Positions 1-6,650 are shown, numbered from the stretch's first letter. The stretch: 8,594 bases of DNA from Spirochaetaceae bacterium (GCA_031290725.1 JAITMZ010000072.1:1-8594), one strand, 5' to 3'. Made by a program: numbers and translations. Notes: a model not told the origin generated them from the sequence alone.

Positions 1-3
1 GGG

Positions 4-37
4 GGCGCGGAATCCCAGGCGCCAGAATCCCGGGCGC
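4..37. repeat. Short GC-rich tandem repeat at the window edge
   Basis: GGCGC occurs at 4-8, 18-22 and 33-37, and GAATCCC at 10-16 and 25-31, giving about two and a half copies of a 14-15 base unit. GCGCC at 19-23 could also pair with GGCGC at 33-37 to form a small hairpin. The array touches the window start and may continue upstream. It lies just before the argD promoter. It could be the tail of an intergenic repeat or part of a terminator for an upstream gene; no T-run follows it, so the repeat reading is preferred. Confidence 0.55.
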
Positions 38-42
38 ACCAC

Positions 43-71
43 TTGCATAATTGCGTTCCCTGTGGTATACT
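43..71 (+). promoter_or_regulatory. Sigma-70-type promoter of the argD operon
   Basis: The -35 box TTGCAT (43-48) and -10 box TATACT (66-71) are separated by exactly 17 bases. TG one base before the -10 box (63-64) makes it an extended -10. The predicted start of transcription is near 78, leaving a leader of about 18 bases that holds the AGGAGG ribosome binding site of argD. The spacer contains TTGCGTT (51-57), a 7-mer also present in the spacers of the two minus-strand promoters described here. Confidence 0.7.
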
Positions 72-83
72 GACCAAACTATG

Positions 84-89
84 AGGAGG
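84..89 (+). promoter_or_regulatory. Shine-Dalgarno site that fixes the argD start
   Basis: AGGAGG lies six bases before the ATG at 96, a near-ideal spacing, and is the reason for choosing that start. An in-frame ATG at 81 overlaps the site and would begin 2-4 bases after the predicted transcription start. The earlier in-frame TTG at 51 lies inside the promoter and cannot be the start of this transcript. Confidence 0.75.
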
Positions 90-95
90 CCATTG

Positions 96-1265
96 ATGGC
101 AGGGAACATTGTAAACAACTACGGGAGCTTTCCGGTGGTTTTTGTGTCCGGAAAAGGCGCAACGTTGACGGACAGGGATGGAAAGGAATACATCGACTTT
201 GTGGCGGGCATCGGCGTGAACTGCCTGGGACACGGGCACCCGGCGCTGGTGAAAGCCGTGCGGGAACAGGCGGCAAAGCAAATCCACATATCTAACTACT
301 ACAATTCCGACAAGGGCTTGGCCTTCAGCGAGGCGCTGCTGAAACGTACCGGCATGGACCGGGTGTATTTCGGTAATTCCGGCGCGGAGGCCAACGAGGC
401 GGCGATAAAACTGGCGCGGAAATACGGCCGGCAAAAGGACGAAACCGGAAAGAGATGCGTCATCGTTACGCTGGACAAATCCTTCCACGGCCGCACCCTG
501 GCAACCCTTGCCGCCACCGGGCAGGACGCCTTTCATCCGCCCTGGTTCGCCCCCTATCCCGCGGGTTTCCGCACCATAGCGCCCAACGACTATGCGGGCC
601 TTGACACCCTGGACAACACGGTATGCGCCCTCATGGTGGAATGTGTCCAGGGTGAGGGGGGGGTCAATCTACTGGACGGTGCGTGGGCCCAGGCGGCGGC
701 CCAGGCGGCACGGAAAGCCGGCGCCCTGGTGATCGCCGACGAGGTGCAGACCGGCGTGGGACGCACCGGTGCCTTTCTGGCCTGTGATGCCCTGGGCCTG
801 GAGAGCGACGTGGTAACCCTGGCCAAGGGCATCGCCGGGGGCATCCCCATGGGGGCATGCCTTTTCCGGGGGCCGGCGCGGGAAGTGTTCGCCGCCGGGG
901 ACCACCAGTCCACCTTCGCGGGGAATCCCCTGGCCTGCGCGGCGGGGCTGGTGGTGCTGGAGGAACTAGGGCGGCCCGGTTTCCTGGAACGGGTGGCCCG
1001 GGCTGGGGAACAACTGCGGGGGGGCATCGCCGGATGGAACCTCCCCGGGGTGAGCGGTGTGCGCGGCAAGGGCCTGATGTGCGCCTTTGACTTTGCCCCG
1101 GCACCGGCGGGGGTGGTACAAAAAGAGTGTCTGGATGCGGGGCTGTGCGTGACCACCGCAGGGAAAAATGTGGTACGCATGCTCCCGCCCCTGGTGATCA
1201 GTGACGGGGAAATCCAACGGGGCATGGGGATACTCAAGACGATTCTGGAGAAACACGGGGCATGA
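96..1265 (+). CDS. argD: Acetylornithine aminotransferase (class III, PLP-dependent)
   Basis: A 389-residue cytoplasmic fold-type I PLP enzyme. The family transfers the amino group between glutamate and N-acetylglutamate semialdehyde in arginine synthesis; many members also act on N-succinyl-diaminopimelate in lysine synthesis. Visible motifs are GNSGAEANEAAIKLARK (93 onward, phosphate binding), SFHGRT (129-134), IADEVQTG with Asp215 and Gln218 for the PLP ring, LAKGIAGG with Schiff-base Lys244, STFAGNPLA (272-280), and RMLPPL near the C-terminus. The length is normal for ArgD. The start at 96 follows AGGAGG; the frame is open back to 51 but the extra residues look unrelated. The stop overlaps the next gene by four bases (ATGA), indicating translational coupling. 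No other arginine genes are in view. An ornithine or other omega-amino-acid aminotransferase is the main alternative; a G8 run lies at 656-663. Confidence 0.9.
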   Translation: MAGNIVNNYGSFPVVFVSGKGATLTDRDGKEYIDFVAGIGVNCLGHGHPALVKAVREQAAKQIHISNYYNSDKGLAFSEALLKRTGMDRVYFGNSGAEANEAAIKLARKYGRQKDETGKRCVIVTLDKSFHGRTLATLAATGQDAFHPPWFAPYPAGFRTIAPNDYAGLDTLDNTVCALMVECVQGEGGVNLLDGAWAQAAAQAARKAGALVIADEVQTGVGRTGAFLACDALGLESDVVTLAKGIAGGIPMGACLFRGPAREVFAAGDHQSTFAGNPLACAAGLVVLEELGRPGFLERVARAGEQLRGGIAGWNLPGVSGVRGKGLMCAFDFAPAPAGVVQKECLDAGLCVTTAGKNVVRMLPPLVISDGEIQRGMGILKTILEKHGA

Positions 1266-2245
1266 AGGGGGGGGAATTTTTGTTCGAGCGGGTGCTGCCC
1301 CGATATGCGCTGCTCATCGCGCTGTGTCTGGTCTTAATCGTCCTGGCGGTTATCGAGCCGGCGCTCTTTTCGTTCCGCCATTTCCGAAATGTCCTCGTCA
1401 CCGCGGCGCCGCTGATGTTGCTCAGTCTGCCCTTTACGCTCTGCGTCAGGAGCGGCTTTACGGACCTGTCCTTTTCCCGGAACGCCGCCTTGACGGGGGT
1501 TATTGCCGCCTCCCTGTCCCAGACTCCGGAGGCCGACCGTATGTTCGCCGCCCTGCCCTTTGTGCCGGTACTGGTTCTGGCGATGATACTAGGGGCGGGG
1601 ATCTGCGCTGCGGGAAGTCTTTTTTCCCGGCGGTACCGCGTGTCGGCACTCTTCTCCGGCGCGTTGACGGCGCTTTTTTTACAGGGCCTTCTCAAGGTGT
1701 ATCTGTCCCGGCCCGACGAGCCGGACCGGGTGCTCCGACAGTTTACCCAAACTTTTGTTCGTTTCGGCGGCGCGTCAATAGGCGGCGACCCGGTATTCTC
1801 CCTGCCGATGGCGCTGGTATGGACGATTATCATTGCCGTGGTTTTGATACTGTTTTCTCCCCGGCTCTCTGCGGCCAAACCCCTGTATCTGGCCATGGCG
1901 GTCGGGGCGGTCTACGGCATCGCCGGGACAATGGCGGCGGCGCAAACCATTGCCCTGGACGCGCACTTCTTTATGGGCAGCGGACTCACGGCATTGGCGG
2001 GAATGCTCGCCGGGGGCACCACGTTTTTCAGCTCCCCGGAGCAGCGCCATACCCCCAGGGCGATCAGACTCTCCCTGGCTCTTTCTATTTTTGGCACCTG
2101 GCTCTGCACGGCCCTGATCTATGGGATTGATTTTATTGTCGGTCGGTCGGGTCTGGCGGCGTGTATCCAGGTGGTGATCATCGCGGGGGGATGCCTGTTA
2201 GGCAAATATCTCCCGGCGGCTTTCAAGGAAAAAACATGGCTTTGA
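1262..2245 (+). CDS. Divergent RbsC-like ABC transporter permease (BPD_transp_2-like)
   Basis: A 327-residue polytopic inner-membrane protein with roughly eight to ten hydrophobic segments, e.g. around 13-32, 44-62, 98-119, 127-145, 180-199, 236-256, 267-288 and 296-314. Residues 64-75 (SGFTDLSFSRNA) resemble the GGIDLSVGS signature of ribose-type and branched-chain permeases, and 239-252 resembles the later Gly/Ala-rich segment. The family forms the membrane channel of sugar, autoinducer-2 or amino-acid importers with a separate ATPase and binding protein. Neither partner is visible here, and the usual GGxxxxGG segment before the last helices seems shortened, so the substrate is unknown. The gene starts within the argD stop (ATGA) and runs 10 bases into ychF. 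An in-frame TTG at 1280, preceded by a G8 run, is an alternative start. Cys and Arg codon use shows no sign of decay. Confidence 0.65.
   Translation: MKGGEFLFERVLPRYALLIALCLVLIVLAVIEPALFSFRHFRNVLVTAAPLMLLSLPFTLCVRSGFTDLSFSRNAALTGVIAASLSQTPEADRMFAALPFVPVLVLAMILGAGICAAGSLFSRRYRVSALFSGALTALFLQGLLKVYLSRPDEPDRVLRQFTQTFVRFGGASIGGDPVFSLPMALVWTIIIAVVLILFSPRLSAAKPLYLAMAVGAVYGIAGTMAAAQTIALDAHFFMGSGLTALAGMLAGGTTFFSSPEQRHTPRAIRLSLALSIFGTWLCTALIYGIDFIVGRSGLAACIQVVIIAGGCLLGKYLPAAFKEKTWL
1267..1274 (+). repeat. Poly-G tract (G8) just inside the permease start
   Basis: Eight consecutive G residues begin two bases after the permease ATG and encode Gly-Gly plus the first base of Glu. Slippage of one base would shift the frame from the ATG, although a TTG at 1280 could restart translation. 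Similar G8 runs occur at 656-663 in argD and 2697-2704 in ychF. Whether the length varies cannot be told from one sequence. Confidence 0.6.
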
Positions 2246-3345
2246 ACTGCGGTATTGTAGGGCTGCCCAACGTGGGCAAATCCACCATCTTCTCCGCCCT
2301 CACTGCGGCCCCGGCGGAGGCGGCAAACTATCCTTTTTGCACAATTAATCCCAACCTGGGCATTGTGGACGTGCCCGACGGGCGGCTGGAGATGCTGGTG
2401 AGCAAATTCACCCCCAAAAAGCGCGTTCCCGCCACGGTGGAGTTTGTGGACATCGCCGGGTTGGTGAAGGGCGCTTCAAAAGGCGAAGGGCTGGGGAACC
2501 AATTTCTGTCCCACATTCGGGAGGTGAACGTCATCGCCCAGGTGGTGCGATGCTTCGAGGACCCGGATATCGTCCATGTGAACAATCGGGTGGACCCGGC
2601 GGACGACATGGAGACCGTGAATCTGGAGTTGGCCTTTGCGGATCTGGACACGGTGGAAAAGCGTCTGGAAAAAGCCGGCCGGTCCATGCGGGTGCTGGGG
2701 GGGGATGAAAAAAAGACTGCTGCGGCGATGGCAGCCGTGCTGGAGAAGCTCAAGCCCCTTTTAGCGGACGGCAAAGCTGCCCGGACCGCCGGTCTGAACG
2801 ACGACGAGCGGCTCGCCATCGCCGACTGCCACCTGATCACCGCCAAGCCCATGCTCTACGTGTGTAATTGCGCCGAAGACACCGTGCGGAACCCCTCGCC
2901 CCACGTAGAGGCAGTGAAAAAAATCACCCAAGCCGAAGATGCGGAGGTGGTGTGTATCTGCGGCAAGTTCGAGGCGGAGCTGGCGGCTCTGGAAAGCGCT
3001 GCCGAACGGGCGGAGTTTCTGGCGGAGATCGGCCTGGAAGAATCGGCTCTGGCATCCCTGGCCCGGGGGGTGTACCGCCTCATGGGGCTGCGCACCTTCT
3101 TCACCGCCGGGGAGGACGAGTGCCGTGCCTGGACCATCCGCGCGGGAGACACGGCTCCCAAGGCCGCCGGGGTGATCCACAGCGACTTCGAGCGGGGGTT
3201 CATCAAGGCGGAGGTGTATTCCTTTGACGATCTGGTGACTTACGGCACGCCGGCAAGAATCCGTGAGGCGGGAAAATACCGCATGGAAGGCCGGGACTAC
3301 GTGGTGCGGGACGGGGACGTGCTGTTCTTCAAGTTTAACGTGTGA
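2236..3345 (+). CDS. ychF: Redox-responsive ribosome-associated ATPase/GTPase YchF (Obg family, OLA1-like)
   Basis: A 369-residue cytoplasmic TRAFAC P-loop protein. Family members bind ATP as well as GTP, associate with ribosomes and are linked to stress and oxidant responses. The G1 loop GLPNVGKST is at 9-17 and the G3 segment DIAGLVKGAS at 72-81, followed by the highly conserved SKGEGLGNQFLSHIRE. His114 in DIVHVNN matches the position proposed as catalytic in E. coli YchF. NCAE (211-214) occupies the G4 position, as the NxxE of YchF proteins does in place of the GTP-specific NKxD. A coiled-coil region lies around 140-200, and the C-terminal TGS domain is at about 287-369 (TFFTAG, RAWTI, HSDFERGFI, DGDVLFFKFNV). 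The start at 2236 follows AAGGA by six bases; an upstream in-frame extension to 2161 lies inside the permease and is not homologous. It is the last gene of the argD unit. Confidence 0.97.
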   Translation: MALNCGIVGLPNVGKSTIFSALTAAPAEAANYPFCTINPNLGIVDVPDGRLEMLVSKFTPKKRVPATVEFVDIAGLVKGASKGEGLGNQFLSHIREVNVIAQVVRCFEDPDIVHVNNRVDPADDMETVNLELAFADLDTVEKRLEKAGRSMRVLGGDEKKTAAAMAAVLEKLKPLLADGKAARTAGLNDDERLAIADCHLITAKPMLYVCNCAEDTVRNPSPHVEAVKKITQAEDAEVVCICGKFEAELAALESAAERAEFLAEIGLEESALASLARGVYRLMGLRTFFTAGEDECRAWTIRAGDTAPKAAGVIHSDFERGFIKAEVYSFDDLVTYGTPARIREAGKYRMEGRDYVVRDGDVLFFKFNV

Positions 3346-3372
3346 AGGTATGCCGATTAAAATGTTAGTGAA

Positions 3373-5064
3373 TCAGCGCTTCCTTATAGGCGCCAAATAG
3401 TCGATCTCCTCCAGGATTTCCTGTACCGCCTCGTTGATCACCGGGACGCCGCCGTGTTTCAGCTTCAGGTCGATGCCGGTTTTTTGACAAAAATCAGTCA
3501 GGTACAGCTCAATCTGCTCGTTGCGGCAGTAAATTGTGAGGGGCTTCCCGTATTCGCTGATAAAGGCGCCCAAGGCTTCCAGAAGGATCACTGGATTTTC
3601 CCGGTCGTCCTCGAATATATCCTGGTCGATGATGGTGCCGTCGTCCGAATCGCCGAAGAGCACCAGCCGCGGCAGACAGGGCGGGCCGTTGCCGTTATAA
3701 ATCGGAATGGGAAAAAAAATGATGTCCAGTTCCATCCTCAGTTCCACCTGCTTTTCCCGTGCGATTTGGCGGATCAAAAAAGTGTTGTTCGTCACATGCC
3801 GCCGGTTTTCCAGGGGGATTTCGGGAAAGGGGACGGCGCGCTGTTCCCATGTCCCGGTGCCGGCTGACCAAGAGCGCCGAAGCACCAGGTTGGCGTCAAT
3901 GTCCACGGTGGTTTCCTGACGCTGAATCGCGGCGATGGCTTGGTCAAGCTGCTCCAACACCCCGATCATCAACTCCGCACCGGTTTTGTCCATGAACCAG
4001 GGGTAAAAGCCGGGCCGAGCCAGCCGAAAAATGGGCCAGTCGTTTTTTCCCTTACCGTACTTGATTCCCAGCTTTGAGATGATCTCCCGGTCTTCCTGCT
4101 CCAAATCGGCCTTTTCACCGAAAACGCAGGTGAGAGAATTTGTAATGCCCATTAAAAAAGATGCGGGAACATCGGAGAGGTCGTTTTCGATGCACAACAG
4201 GGCTGTCGCGGCTCCGTAGTCCGGATACACGGCCACACCCAACATCTCCCCCGGTGCATCCCCGGTGACGGAACAGAACAACGGTTCGTCCCTTTCCGGC
4301 AAATCAATGAGAATCAAGTCGCCGGAATGCAGGTTCCGCCAGGGTTCGCGCTGCCGTATTTTGTTCGCCAGGGTGAGCAGCGTGTCCCATTGCCGGATCG
4401 CCGGGGGAGGACAGCCGCTATCTTTCGCCCTGCGCTTCCCCAGGAGACCCGCCGTCCCCATGAACCGCCGGCGGTTGTTTCGCGCGGCATTTTTTATCAG
4501 GCGGCCCAGTTCGGCTTTAAGGTAGTCCAGAAAATCGTCGTCTTCGTCTTCGTCAAAATCTCCGTCCTCCAGGTCATCGTCGTCAAAATTTTCGCCGTCA
4601 TCGTCGAATAAATCCTCGTCGCCGTCGTAAATGCCTCCGTCTTCCTGACGCCTCTGGGCGATAACAAAACGCATTTCCGCCGCCGCCGAGGGCAAAATAT
4701 CCCGGAGTTCCTTGTGCTGTTCCTCGTGGATGTTCCCCAGTTCCAGCAGATAGTCAAAAAAAGCCCCCAACACGGGCTTCACGGCGATAAAAAAAGAATC
4801 CCTGGTAATCACCCCGTGGAAAAAAAGTTTTTTCACAAAAACGCCGGTGAGCAGCTCATGCACCGCTTGGTCGGTCCAGTTCCGAGGAAAATAGCGGTAC
4901 TGGAGGAGGGCCTGCCCCGCAAAGAAGGTGATAATATACTCCGCATCCCGCTGGGCGTCCTTTGACAGGCGCTGCCAGTGTTCCGTTTCCCGGAAGCCGG
5001 TAATAAGTTTGTGTATTTCCCTGTCCAGGGCCGGGAATTGCCCCACATTCCGGTCACGTGCCAT
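3373..5064 (-). CDS. Uncharacterised 563-residue protein with acidic linker; DUF7309/DUF6930-like C-terminal half
   Basis: I cannot name a function. Three parts are visible. Residues 1-140 look mostly helical and contain many aromatic residues. Residues 142-179 are almost entirely Asp and Glu with a few Gly/Phe, a probably disordered acidic linker, followed by a basic patch (NNRRRF, GKRRAK, 196-214). Residues 226-390 carry a pattern (WDTLLTLANKI, PWRNL.SGDLILI, CSVTGDAPGEMLGVAVYPDYG) that resembles the domain I recall as DUF7309. Residues 430-545 (RLVLFGDSDDGTI, GKPLTIYCRNEQI, LTDFCQKTGIDL) resemble DUF6930. No signal peptide or membrane segment is seen, so it is probably cytoplasmic. The ATG at 5064 has no Shine-Dalgarno site but a promoter ends six bases before it, suggesting a leaderless mRNA. 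The gene converges on ychF with 27 bases between stops and no clear terminator. The domain names come from memory and need a profile search. Confidence 0.85.
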   Translation of the reverse strand: MARDRNVGQFPALDREIHKLITGFRETEHWQRLSKDAQRDAEYIITFFAGQALLQYRYFPRNWTDQAVHELLTGVFVKKLFFHGVITRDSFFIAVKPVLGAFFDYLLELGNIHEEQHKELRDILPSAAAEMRFVIAQRRQEDGGIYDGDEDLFDDDGENFDDDDLEDGDFDEDEDDDFLDYLKAELGRLIKNAARNNRRRFMGTAGLLGKRRAKDSGCPPPAIRQWDTLLTLANKIRQREPWRNLHSGDLILIDLPERDEPLFCSVTGDAPGEMLGVAVYPDYGAATALLCIENDLSDVPASFLMGITNSLTCVFGEKADLEQEDREIISKLGIKYGKGKNDWPIFRLARPGFYPWFMDKTGAELMIGVLEQLDQAIAAIQRQETTVDIDANLVLRRSWSAGTGTWEQRAVPFPEIPLENRRHVTNNTFLIRQIAREKQVELRMELDIIFFPIPIYNGNGPPCLPRLVLFGDSDDGTIIDQDIFEDDRENPVILLEALGAFISEYGKPLTIYCRNEQIELYLTDFCQKTGIDLKLKHGGVPVINEAVQEILEEIDYLAPIRKR

Positions 5065-5070
5065 GGGATA

Positions 5071-5099
5071 AATATACTATAACGCAACAAAAAAAGCAA
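5071..5099 (-). promoter_or_regulatory. Promoter of the 563-residue gene, predicted leaderless start
   Basis: Reading the minus strand, TTGCTT (5099-5094) and TATATT (5076-5071) are 17 bases apart. Only six bases (TATCCC) separate the -10 box from the ATG at 5064, so the predicted transcription start is the A of the ATG itself. No purine-rich ribosome binding site is present. TTGCGTT lies in the spacer, four bases before the -10 box. Confidence 0.6.
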
Positions 5100-5116
5100 G
5101 GGGCACCCCATGCGCC
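5089..5116 (-). terminator. Weak candidate terminator after aroA
   Basis: On the minus strand, GGCGC (5116-5112) can pair with GTGCC (5106-5102), including one G-U pair, around a five-base loop. A T7 run follows at 5095-5089, but six bases lie between stem and T-run and the stem is short. It overlaps the -35 box of the next promoter. It is the only terminator-like structure in the 100-base gap 5065-5164, and aroA transcription may simply read through. Confidence 0.3.
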
Positions 5117-5164
5117 ACCAAAAGACTACTGCCCGCGGGGCCCTTCCGGCTTGTGGGTAAAGAT

Positions 5165-6505
5165 TCACCCCAGGTCAGATGTGGGCGCTTTCGGAAGCAG
5201 CCGGATTGCCGCGCCGATGCGGTTGAGCCGGGTAAAAAAACCGGGAAACGATACGTCGACGCACTCAACCCCGCTGACCCGGACAGGGTTCCGGGCGAAC
5301 AGCCCCGCTACCGCTAGGGCCATGGCCACACGGTGGTCGCCGTGAGACTCTGCCTCGCCGCCGTTCAGCGCCGCTTCCCCGCCATGCACGGTCAGCGTGT
5401 CCCGGGTGGCAAGCACCCGCACTCCCAGGCGGCTCAGTTCCCGGGCCATCACGTCCACCCGATCGGTCTCCTTTACCCGCACATGCGCCAGTCCCGTGAA
5501 GTGCGTGTCCCCCCGGGCGTATGCGGCGGCCACCACCAGAGCCGGCAGCCCGTCGGGTATATCGGTCAGGTCAATCTCCGCTGCCATCAGGGGCTTGCCG
5601 CCGTACACCGTCACGCGCCCCTGCTCCGGCTCTTTACGGATATCCGCCCCCATGCTGATGAGGATGTCCGCTACCTCCTTGTCCCCCTGGGTATCGCCGA
5701 AATCCAGACCGGTGATGGTCACCTTCGAAGGGGTACACACCGCCGCCACCAGGGGAAACGCCGCGGCAGACCAGTCGGCGGGTATGTCAAAGCGGCGGTT
5801 TGTAGCAGCCGCAGGGACAGCACCCCGGGACGCCTTGACGCCGGCAGCCGCAAAGCGCGTGAACGACTGGTCGTATTCAGGCACCGGCAGGCCGAACCGG
5901 GCCAGCCAGTCCAGGGTCATCCGGATGTAGGGTTTCTCCCGGGGCGTGTCCACCAGGATAACCGTGGGGCCGGGGGCAAAGCCGGCGGCCAGGAGAAGCG
6001 CCGAGACCGGCTGGGAACTAAAACCGCTTAACCGCGCCTCACCTCCCCGCAGTCCTCCCCGCAGGATCACCGGCGGCGCGTCACTGCCGGGGCGGGTGGG
6101 CCAAGCCTGGGCACCCAAGACATTCAGCGCTCCCAAGAGGTCCGCCACCGGGCGCCGCCGGATCTGCTCGTCCCCGGTGATCACCGTCCAGCCCTCGCAG
6201 AGGGACGCCATGGCTAGGGCGAAATGGGTGGCGGTGCCCGAATTTCCCGTGTGGATCACGTCGTCCGGCAGGCGCAGGCGTCCCGTCCCGGTGGTCCGCC
6301 ACCAGCCGTCCCCCTGCTCTACTTGGGCGCCAAAGGCCCGTGCGACATTCACCGCCGCCAACCCGTCGCCGGAGTCCAACGGGTTGTGAACTACCGTGGC
6401 CCCTCCCGACAAAACCCCCAGCAGCACCGCCCGGATGGTATGGCTTTTGGACCCCGGCACCGTAATTTCGCCCTCCAGGCTGTGTCTACTCGAAATACAA
6501 TCCAT
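5165..6505 (-). CDS. aroA: 3-phosphoshikimate 1-carboxyvinyltransferase (EPSP synthase)
   Basis: A 446-residue cytoplasmic enzyme that joins phosphoenolpyruvate to shikimate-3-phosphate, the sixth step of the shikimate pathway to aromatic amino acids and chorismate. Substrate-binding motifs are PGSKSHTIR (Lys20, Ser21, Arg25), GNSGTAT (87-93), RRRP (Arg118), SSQ (163-165), PDGLPAL with Asp318, VKETDR (Lys345, Glu346, Arg349) and GDHRVAMA (His391, Arg392). Compared with E. coli, His94 stands where GNAGTAMR has Arg100, and Val418 in VSFPGFF stands where Lys411 is expected; the latter may be normal for class II-type sequences. The ATG at 6505 is preferred to the in-frame ATG at 6535 because the promoter lies between them and homology begins only after 6505. 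No Shine-Dalgarno site is seen. No other aro genes are present; the neighbour downstream is unrelated. Confidence 0.95.
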   Translation of the reverse strand: MDCISSRHSLEGEITVPGSKSHTIRAVLLGVLSGGATVVHNPLDSGDGLAAVNVARAFGAQVEQGDGWWRTTGTGRLRLPDDVIHTGNSGTATHFALAMASLCEGWTVITGDEQIRRRPVADLLGALNVLGAQAWPTRPGSDAPPVILRGGLRGGEARLSGFSSQPVSALLLAAGFAPGPTVILVDTPREKPYIRMTLDWLARFGLPVPEYDQSFTRFAAAGVKASRGAVPAAATNRRFDIPADWSAAAFPLVAAVCTPSKVTITGLDFGDTQGDKEVADILISMGADIRKEPEQGRVTVYGGKPLMAAEIDLTDIPDGLPALVVAAAYARGDTHFTGLAHVRVKETDRVDVMARELSRLGVRVLATRDTLTVHGGEAALNGGEAESHGDHRVAMALAVAGLFARNPVRVSGVECVDVSFPGFFTRLNRIGAAIRLLPKAPTSDLG

Positions 6506-6513
6506 AATCAGAA

Positions 6514-6542
6514 AGTATACTGCAACGCAACGCAAAAATCAA
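6514..6542 (-). promoter_or_regulatory. Promoter of aroA, predicted leaderless or nearly so
   Basis: On the minus strand, TTGATT (6542-6537) and TATACT (6519-6514) are separated by 17 bases, close to the sigma-70 consensus. The ATG at 6505 is eight bases beyond the -10 box, so the predicted transcription start falls within one or two bases of the ATG. The spacer holds two overlapping TTGCGTT copies in a TTGCG-TTGCG-TTGCA run; the second copy sits at the same spacing from the -10 box as in the promoter at 5071-5099. Confidence 0.65.
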
Positions 6543-6603
6543 CAACCCGCCGCAAGCAGCGGCAATCCTCCTTTTAGCCCTAGACCGCCTCCCCCCGCGA
6601 GCC

Positions 6604-6636
6604 AAACAAAGGCGGCCTCCGTTGCCGGAGACCGCC
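6604..6636 (-). terminator. Intrinsic terminator after the CsgG-like/DUF1566 gene
   Basis: On the minus strand a hairpin (6636-6611) has a 5-bp GGCGG/CCGCC arm, one mismatch, a 5-bp CTCCG-type arm and a four-base loop, followed at once by TTTGTTT (6610-6604). It starts 14 bases after the stop codon at 6651. It closes the lower-GC pair of genes and insulates aroA from them. The rest of the gap 6506-6650 holds the aroA promoter and nothing else I can recognise. Confidence 0.8.
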
Positions 6637-6650
6637 CCTTGCAAATTTGG

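Noticed and set aside
590..1237. 215-codon antisense frame within argD
   Set aside because: GC-rich antisense shadow with Ser/Pro/Arg-rich composition and no recognisable domain.
1201..2130. 309-codon plus-strand open frame overlapping the permease
   Set aside because: It is a shifted frame of argD's end and the permease, with Gly/Arg/Pro-rich translation typical of GC-rich shadows. The permease frame has membrane segments, coupling to argD and a family-like motif.
3327..3372. Terminator between the converging ychF and 563-residue genes
   Set aside because: Only a 5-bp CTTCA/TGAAG stem overlapping the ychF stop, with an 11-base loop and no T-run; too weak to call.
5131..5141. GCCC-GCG-GGGC inverted repeat in the aroA downstream gap
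   Set aside because: A 4-bp stem with a three-base loop and no adjacent T-run; expected by chance in GC-rich DNA.
5333..6031. 232-codon plus-strand frame opposite aroA
   Set aside because: Antisense shadow of a confident EPSP synthase gene; rich in Arg, Gly and His, with no motif.
6503..6535. aroA start at the ATG at 6535
   Set aside because: The -10 box (6514-6519) lies between this codon and 6505, so the mRNA would not contain it, and the ten extra residues do not resemble the family.
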